The position numbers and the translations under genes are program-made. Positions 59,701-64,000 of a DNA stretch of 64,000 nucleotides are shown here, one piece after another; position 1 is the stretch's first letter, and each line of letters opens with the position of its first letter. The DNA lies in contig NC_088776.1 of NCBI RefSeq assembly GCF_954871325.1, positions 10,540,052 to 10,604,051 of the forward strand, written 5' to 3'. This DNA is from Gordionus sp. m RMFG-2023. Taxonomy: Eukaryota; Nematomorpha; Gordioida; Chordodea; Parachordodidae. The notes under the pieces were generated by a model, which ran no database searches, was not told the DNA's origin, and saw only the letters and a program-made list of their open reading frames with translations.

Positions 59701-62478
59701 GCAATATTTTTTTGGCTAAAATATTGAGTTGTTTATAAAAATCGGCTCAAATCGAGCCGTTTAACAACACTAATTAAAATGATCAATAATTCTAGGACTT
59801 TTATATTATAAGTAAAACAAATATCAAAAGATCTGAAGGCCTGTTAAAGGGGGGTCTGGGGGCGACGCCCCTCAGGCTTTTATATGTATGGACCCTCGCT
59901 AAGGAAAATTCCTAACTACGCCACCGTTCAATAGTAATATAATATCCTTCCACAAACATCAAAACCAAAAAAATATAAATATTCATGGTATTTATTTTAT
60001 ATAAAATGACTATTGAGTTTTTTGAACGTATAATCTTTAAAAATTGCTCTGGAGGGGGGGGGTCAAACCCAAACCCCCCTCCGTAGCTACGACACTGTAC
60101 CTATTGAATAAAATAATTCCTAACTTTGATACACACGATTCAAAATTACTATTATTACACAATCAATTGTAGAAGGGCGCTTAATCAAAGCCATTTACAT
60201 AATATTTAAGTTTAATGAGTAGAGTGTTTTTTAAGGAAACTCCTAACTATCAAAATGAAATAAATTCTTAATCATTCTAATATTTACTAATAAAATAGTC
60301 GACACAAGGATTTCATCTAATAAGACATTCATGAATTTTTATTAAACATTTAAAGAAAGAAATAATTAAAATTGATTAGATAAGATCAAGTTCAATCAAT
60401 GCAACAACCCCCCTCCCCCACCATGCCTTATTTAAAAATTTAAATTGTTGGGTCTCATGGTTATGGAGTGGTGGTAAACATGTGATACCACTACTATATT
60501 GGGAAAAAGTAGATTTTTTTGAAAATAAATCGTATATTTCAATATTCTATTCATGAAATTACAGTTAGTAATAACAAATTTTTATATTTTACCTTATCTG
60601 AAACGTCTAACTTCTCGTAATTATTAACTTCCGAATGCAATTTTTGAGCCATGAGTGGAGCAATATGAGACGTATAACTTTGGGGGATACAAATACCGCC
60701 CTCTATTATGTTTGTATAAATATAAAATTTGAATTGTATTTTGAGAAGGCACCAAGCTTTAACAAAACAAATTGGTTATTAATTTTAAGGAACAACCTTG
60801 GCAATTTTATTTTATAACAGCCGGTTCTTATTGAATTTATCCTTCGTTATTTGAGAAGAAAGGCATTACTTATATTCAATTCTTTCTCGATTGCTTAAAA
60901 TCCTCCATTCATTCCTTTTTAAAAAAATTCAATTTTGTTATAGTCAAATGATTATTTTAATCTTCTTAATCCTTTTGTGCTTATTTTATATAAACATAAA
61001 AAATTGGAAAACTCAACCAATAATATGTGTTGGATCTTGTTGAATCATCTTAATTGTAGGGGCCCTGTACAAGGCATTTTTTCGTTCAGCCGGATGCAGG
61101 TAAGGGGATTAAAACATTTTTAACTATTTGGTTGGAATTTCGTTAACTTCTCGATCTAAAAATACACCGGTTATAAATGATTTTCCAAAAAAATCCGGTT
61201 TAATCCATGTTTGTTAAGTGCCCAATCAATACAATTAAAAAAATTTAAGGCTCAAACAGAACCGCCTTAAAATATATTGTTGTCTATTGACAACCTTTCC
61301 AAGCCCGTTCTCTTAAGATCAAAAATGTGTAGTGTCTGTTAATACCTCCAGATTTTTATATTCAAAACTTTTCAAGAAGTCGGAATATTTTATAAGAACT
61401 CCAGAAGGTTATGGGTCAGTCATGTATTCCGAATAATTTTTAAAATTATGCTGCCATTAGTATATCTGAAGGACCACTCTGCTTATGCACTTTATTTATG
61501 CTTGCCAATATAATCTGCGAAAAACCCTCATGATTTCTTGAGCCCAAACCATATTTAAAAATGTAAGGTTCAGAAAATAAGAATTCTTTAAATATTTATT
61601 TTAATAATTTAAAAAAAAAAGTTTCAGGAAATTCATAACCAAACGCAAACTCTGTTTTTAAGGACGGTTCATAGCCCTTAATATAAGATTGGTTGTTTTA
61701 TGGGTATTCTTAAGAGATAGCCTATTTTTTAAAATACTTTTTAAATATTTTTGCACTCCGTATAAGCATTCTGGAGAGAGCTCATTATCGCCGAAAGAAC
61801 CCAATAATTCGCTTACCATGACGTCGATCATACCTAACAAATTTCCATCAAATGATTTATCAATAGTTCTGGCATCGCCTTGTAAAAGTATCACCGTCCC
61901 TTTCGGCCAAGCGCCAGAGAGTTGTTTTTGTTGCAAACTTTTAAAATAAATCATTTAAAAAAAACTATTATATATTTTTTAATTGTAAATAAGATAGAAA
62001 AATTATTATATCATGTTGTTCACCATTTAAAACTAAAAGGGTTTTTTTCGACAGCTATTACTTCAATCTTTCTGTTAGATCTTTGGGCTGCATTAATAGA
62101 AGCGGTTATCAAAGGTCCCCTTCCTGCGCCCACCACCATTATAATCCTAGTAAGTAAAAAATCAGCAATTAATATCGAATCCTTGGTATTTTTTTAAAAA
62201 ATATATAAATTGAAAGAGAAATAAATCTAAAATATCACAAAGTGAGGTTTCGAAATTGGAAAAAAACTTGAAAATAATTATGCAAGGTAATATTGAGACA
62301 AAATGAATTTTTTACTAAAATTGATAAAAATACAAAATCATATCAAAAAGAAACCATCAAATTAACAACAAATATTAGAAATATTTCAATAAAATAATTA
62401 AAATAATTCGCTATACGTTTTATGATCTGGTTTTTCGTTATTGCTAGGAGCGACATCTAAAAGACAATTGTATATTGC
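53340..62478 (-). CDS. PRMT5: Protein arginine methyltransferase PRMT5, 3' part (multi-exon)
   Basis: Supported - strand exons are 62478-62417 (AIYNCLLD), 62146-62024, 61937-61738, 60702-60593 and 54680-54380, then probable C-terminal exons in 53730-53340. All junction phases fit and introns are GT-AG. The SAM-binding loop VVGAGRGPL and acidic VEKN lie in the second exon. [16 protein letters not shown], with both Glu of the double-E loop, is in the third. [20 protein letters not shown] is in the fourth. The fifth has [14 protein letters not shown] and [19 protein letters not shown], which belong to the beta-barrel. The enzyme makes symmetric dimethylarginine on histones and Sm proteins, normally with WD-repeat partner MEP50. 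Exons for the N-terminal TIM barrel were not found in 62479-64000 and probably lie beyond the window. Confidence 0.92.
53869..54083. repeat. Fold-back MITE, TAGTGTTG family (near the PRMT5 3' end)
   Basis: Starts tagtgttattaaaaagtccg and ends ggctttttaacaacacta. Inner dyad: aagcctcaagatttggca / gggcaaaatctccagg. It probably lies in a PRMT5 intron. Confidence 0.85.
55246..55399. repeat. Fold-back MITE nested in the left palindrome arm
   Basis: Starts tagtgttgttaaacggctcg and ends attgagccattaacaacacta (family TAGTGTTG), internally shortened relative to its partner at 59587-59772. Because both arms hold it, the MITE entered before the inverted duplication. Confidence 0.85.
56281..57280 (-). 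pseudogene. hAT transposase, C-terminal part in the left arm
   Basis: The 168-codon open stretch 56787-56281 reads [38 protein letters not shown] and [14 protein letters not shown], the DUF4371/ZMYM-like hAT dimerisation region (cysteine, E-R-S-F-S block). Further upstream pieces (57280-56900) are interrupted. This copy is more open than the right-arm copy. Confidence 0.8.
57463..59095 (+). pseudogene. hAT transposase relic, N- to C-terminal in centre and right arm
   Basis: Segments in order are 57463-57750 ([18 protein letters not shown], then [17 protein letters not shown], the catalytic-Asp region VDETTDxxxxEQ), about 57880-57990 ([18 protein letters not shown], the second catalytic-Asp region), 58129-58329 ([14 protein letters not shown]), 58432-58668 and a C-terminal region to 59095 with NERSFSTLT. 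There are at least four interruptions, so it is inactive. Confidence 0.8.
57990..59931. repeat. Right arm of the hAT palindrome
   Basis: Inverted counterpart of 55061-57340. It ends at a complete internal 3' terminus (cctaactacgccaccg) that abuts the 5' terminal segment 59932-60097. Confidence 0.88.
59587..59772. repeat. Fold-back MITE nested in the right palindrome arm
   Basis: Starts tagtgttgttaatggctcaa and ends gagccgtttaacaacacta. Inner dyad: caagcctgaaaattttgctc / gtgaaatctctaggcttgtg. Confidence 0.88.
60106..60592. other. Rest of the PRMT5 intron
   Basis: AT-rich intron sequence between the hAT target site and the donor of exon 60702-60593; nothing else recognised. Confidence 0.5.
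60703..61737. other. PRMT5 intron between the double-E-loop exon and the IPQSYTSH exon
   Basis: About 1.0 kb, moderately AT-rich, GT-AG ends. No element ends or coding blocks recognised inside. Confidence 0.5.
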
Positions 62479-62999
62479 CTTTAATATTATACAAGAAAGT
62501 ATAAATAATGTTTTATGAACGCTAAATAAACGACTTCTCGCTTAACCTCTAATATATTGACATATTTAATATAATAATTCGTTTCAAATGTAAATTATAC
62601 ATTTGTAAGGCTTTTAATAATTATTAGACAATTATTATATTCTTTCATTCATATTAATGTTTTTTTGGAGTAAGCTATTAATGGATATCGTTGAAAGTTG
62701 TTGATATTCATGTGTTTTTCCTTAAAATTATCATAGCGCTATGAAGTATTATTTATTTCGATTTTTTTAACAATATTTATTAAATTATTTTAATAATCTT
62801 TATTTTTGTTTTCGTTCTTATTATTTTTTATTTTTAATATGATAAAGTCATTAAAATGGATTGTGAGAGTATATATTTTTTTAGATACTTTTAAACAGGG
62901 ATTCAAACCGAACCATTAAATCGGAATTATTCATAGTAACTGAACCGTTAAATTTTCCGCCTAAACCTAAACTTCAATAAGTTGTAAACCAGTTTGAAC
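62479..62999. other. Upstream of the first recognised PRMT5 exon
   Basis: Probably intron. I searched both strands for the FEDYLQSPLQPLMDNLE segment expected next and did not find it. Confidence 0.4.
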
Positions 63000-63661
63000 T
63001 AGAGGTGGGCGCGGGCCTAATTTTACCCACTCACGGTGGCAATAAATAAATATCACGTCCACTCACGCTTACTACTAAAAAATTTTTGACCCGACCTGCT
63101 CACGACAAGCAATATTTTGATTCACGCCCGTCCCGCAAATTCACGGTGTTTTTAAATTTTTAAAACTTTATTGCTAACCTATAATTATAAACTTTTTTCA
63201 ATTTATAATTATTTATCTAATACCATAATTCATAATGACAAAAAATAAATATAATTTATAAATCGAAATTTTTATTTAAAAAAAGAAGCATGTCCATGTT
63301 TTTTGATTTTAATTGCGTGCGCCTTTCCTCCAACAAGAAATTGGCTACTGAAAATAATCTTTTACTAGATGCCGATCTAGCAGAAGACAAAATTTTACTC
63401 GCTAATTTTTTGCTTCCAAAATTTAAAAATACTGTCATTGTTATTTATTTTATGAGCAATAAATCTTTTAAGTTCATCCTCGCAGCTTTCATCAGTAGAT
63501 GGTGATGTTTCAACAGAATCATCTAGAAATTCTCTAAATTTTTCATTTAGAATACATAGTTTCTTATGAGTGCCGTATGATTTGTTATGAAAAGTAGTTG
63601 GAATTAGAGGTGGGCACGGGCCTTCCCAAAATTTCTCCCGTGCGTGATTGGGTGTGAACAT
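63000..63661 (-). mobile_element. hAT relic with two left-type ends
   Basis: TAGAGGTGGGCGCGGGCC at 63000 and TAGAGGTGGGCACGGGCC at 63605 are the same terminus in the same orientation, so one element end lies inside another. Between them, the - strand (63605-63256) encodes the hAT dimerisation region: KFWKQKISE, SKRLFSVANFLLEERR and NMDMLLFLNKNFDL. The left subterminal zone carries repeated cactcacg/ctcacg motifs. No target duplication was resolved. Confidence 0.7.
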
Positions 63662-64000
63662 GAATTTCCTTGAATCACGGAAAATTTTAATTTTTAAAAG
63701 TGTTTTTTATATATAAATTTGCTATTTTATAATTATAAAAAAATATATATTTATTATTTAATTTAGTTCTTTTAAAAAAGATTAGTTTTTGAAAACACAA
63801 AATCTTCCGCATTTTATTAACAGCATCAATAAGCTAATTTTTCTTTTTATGTTTAGATGTTTTGTAGAGAGAGACTTTTTGCTAAAAACTTTAAAATTTA
63901 TATGTTCAAATCAAATTTATCAAGTTTATTTACATGTGTATATTGATCTTCTTTCAAGTTTGTTATTATTATATATATTATTTTATTATGAAAATGTAAT
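63662..64000. other. AT-rich end of window
   Basis: No feature recognised. Confidence 0.5.

Larger units (their letters stand above)
55061..60097 (-). mobile_element. 5.0-kb hAT transposon with inverted duplication of its 3' half
   Basis: Ends are CAGTGTCGTAGCTA and TAGCTACGACACTG, and the flanks are a perfect 8-bp duplication tacctatt (55053-55060, 60098-60105). The right end (59932-60097) is the 5' end of the family, as the MITE at 30799-31174 shows. The left end (55061) is the 3' end, so the element runs right to left. A second, inverted 3' half occupies about 57990-59931, so the element contains two 3' termini (55061 and, internally, ctacgccaccg at about 59931). The two halves form a near-palindrome with arms of about 2.2 and 1.9 kb around a ~650-bp centre. 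It fills most of the PRMT5 intron 60592-54681. Confidence 0.9.

Overview
The window is nuclear DNA of an animal with a very AT-rich genome (roughly a quarter GC by eye). Genes are split by short AT-rich exons and GT-AG introns, intergenic space is low complexity, and transposon relics of many families fill introns and spacers. I recognise three host genes by reading exon protein against remembered family consensus: an acyl-CoA dehydrogenase of the ACAD9/VLCAD type (+, 13241-29260, at least 14 exons), a small heat shock protein with an unusually long Ser/Thr-rich middle (+, 43110-45580, 3 exons, complete), and the 3' half of the arginine methyltransferase PRMT5 (-, about 62478 down to 53340). 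The sHSP looks like the bilaterian Drosophila CG14207 / C. elegans HSP-25 type, so a fast-evolving bilaterian is likely, but I cannot name the lineage. No tRNA, rRNA or CRISPR was seen.

Layout. 1-1170: 3' part of a LINE-like reverse transcriptase with a C-terminal nuclease-like region. 1171-5580: AT-rich spacer with one possible orphan first exon. 5585-8960: broken piggyBac transposon, split by a 1.8 kb hAT transposon with a perfect 8-bp target duplication. 9890-12960: mosaic of LTR-retrotransposon fossils arranged as inverted repeats, with a gag zinc-knuckle relic and a LINE endonuclease relic. 13241-29260: the ACAD9-like gene; its large intron (17725-24481) holds a rearranged Ty3/Gypsy fossil, a minisatellite and a MITE, and another intron holds a second copy of the window-start LINE family. 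29261-43100: spacer with hAT MITEs and a near-complete hAT element (35306-36932). 43110-45580: sHSP gene. 45581-53330: spacer with small elements. 53340-62478: PRMT5; one intron is almost entirely a 5.0 kb hAT element whose 3' half is duplicated head-to-head as a giant palindrome. 63000-63660: hAT relic.

The genes are not functionally linked: mitochondrial fatty-acid oxidation/complex I assembly, protein chaperoning, and symmetric arginine dimethylation. The most notable features are architectural: repeated inverted duplications in unrelated elements, a ~200 bp fold-back MITE family with about nine copies, and several intact 8-bp target site duplications that date insertions relative to each other.
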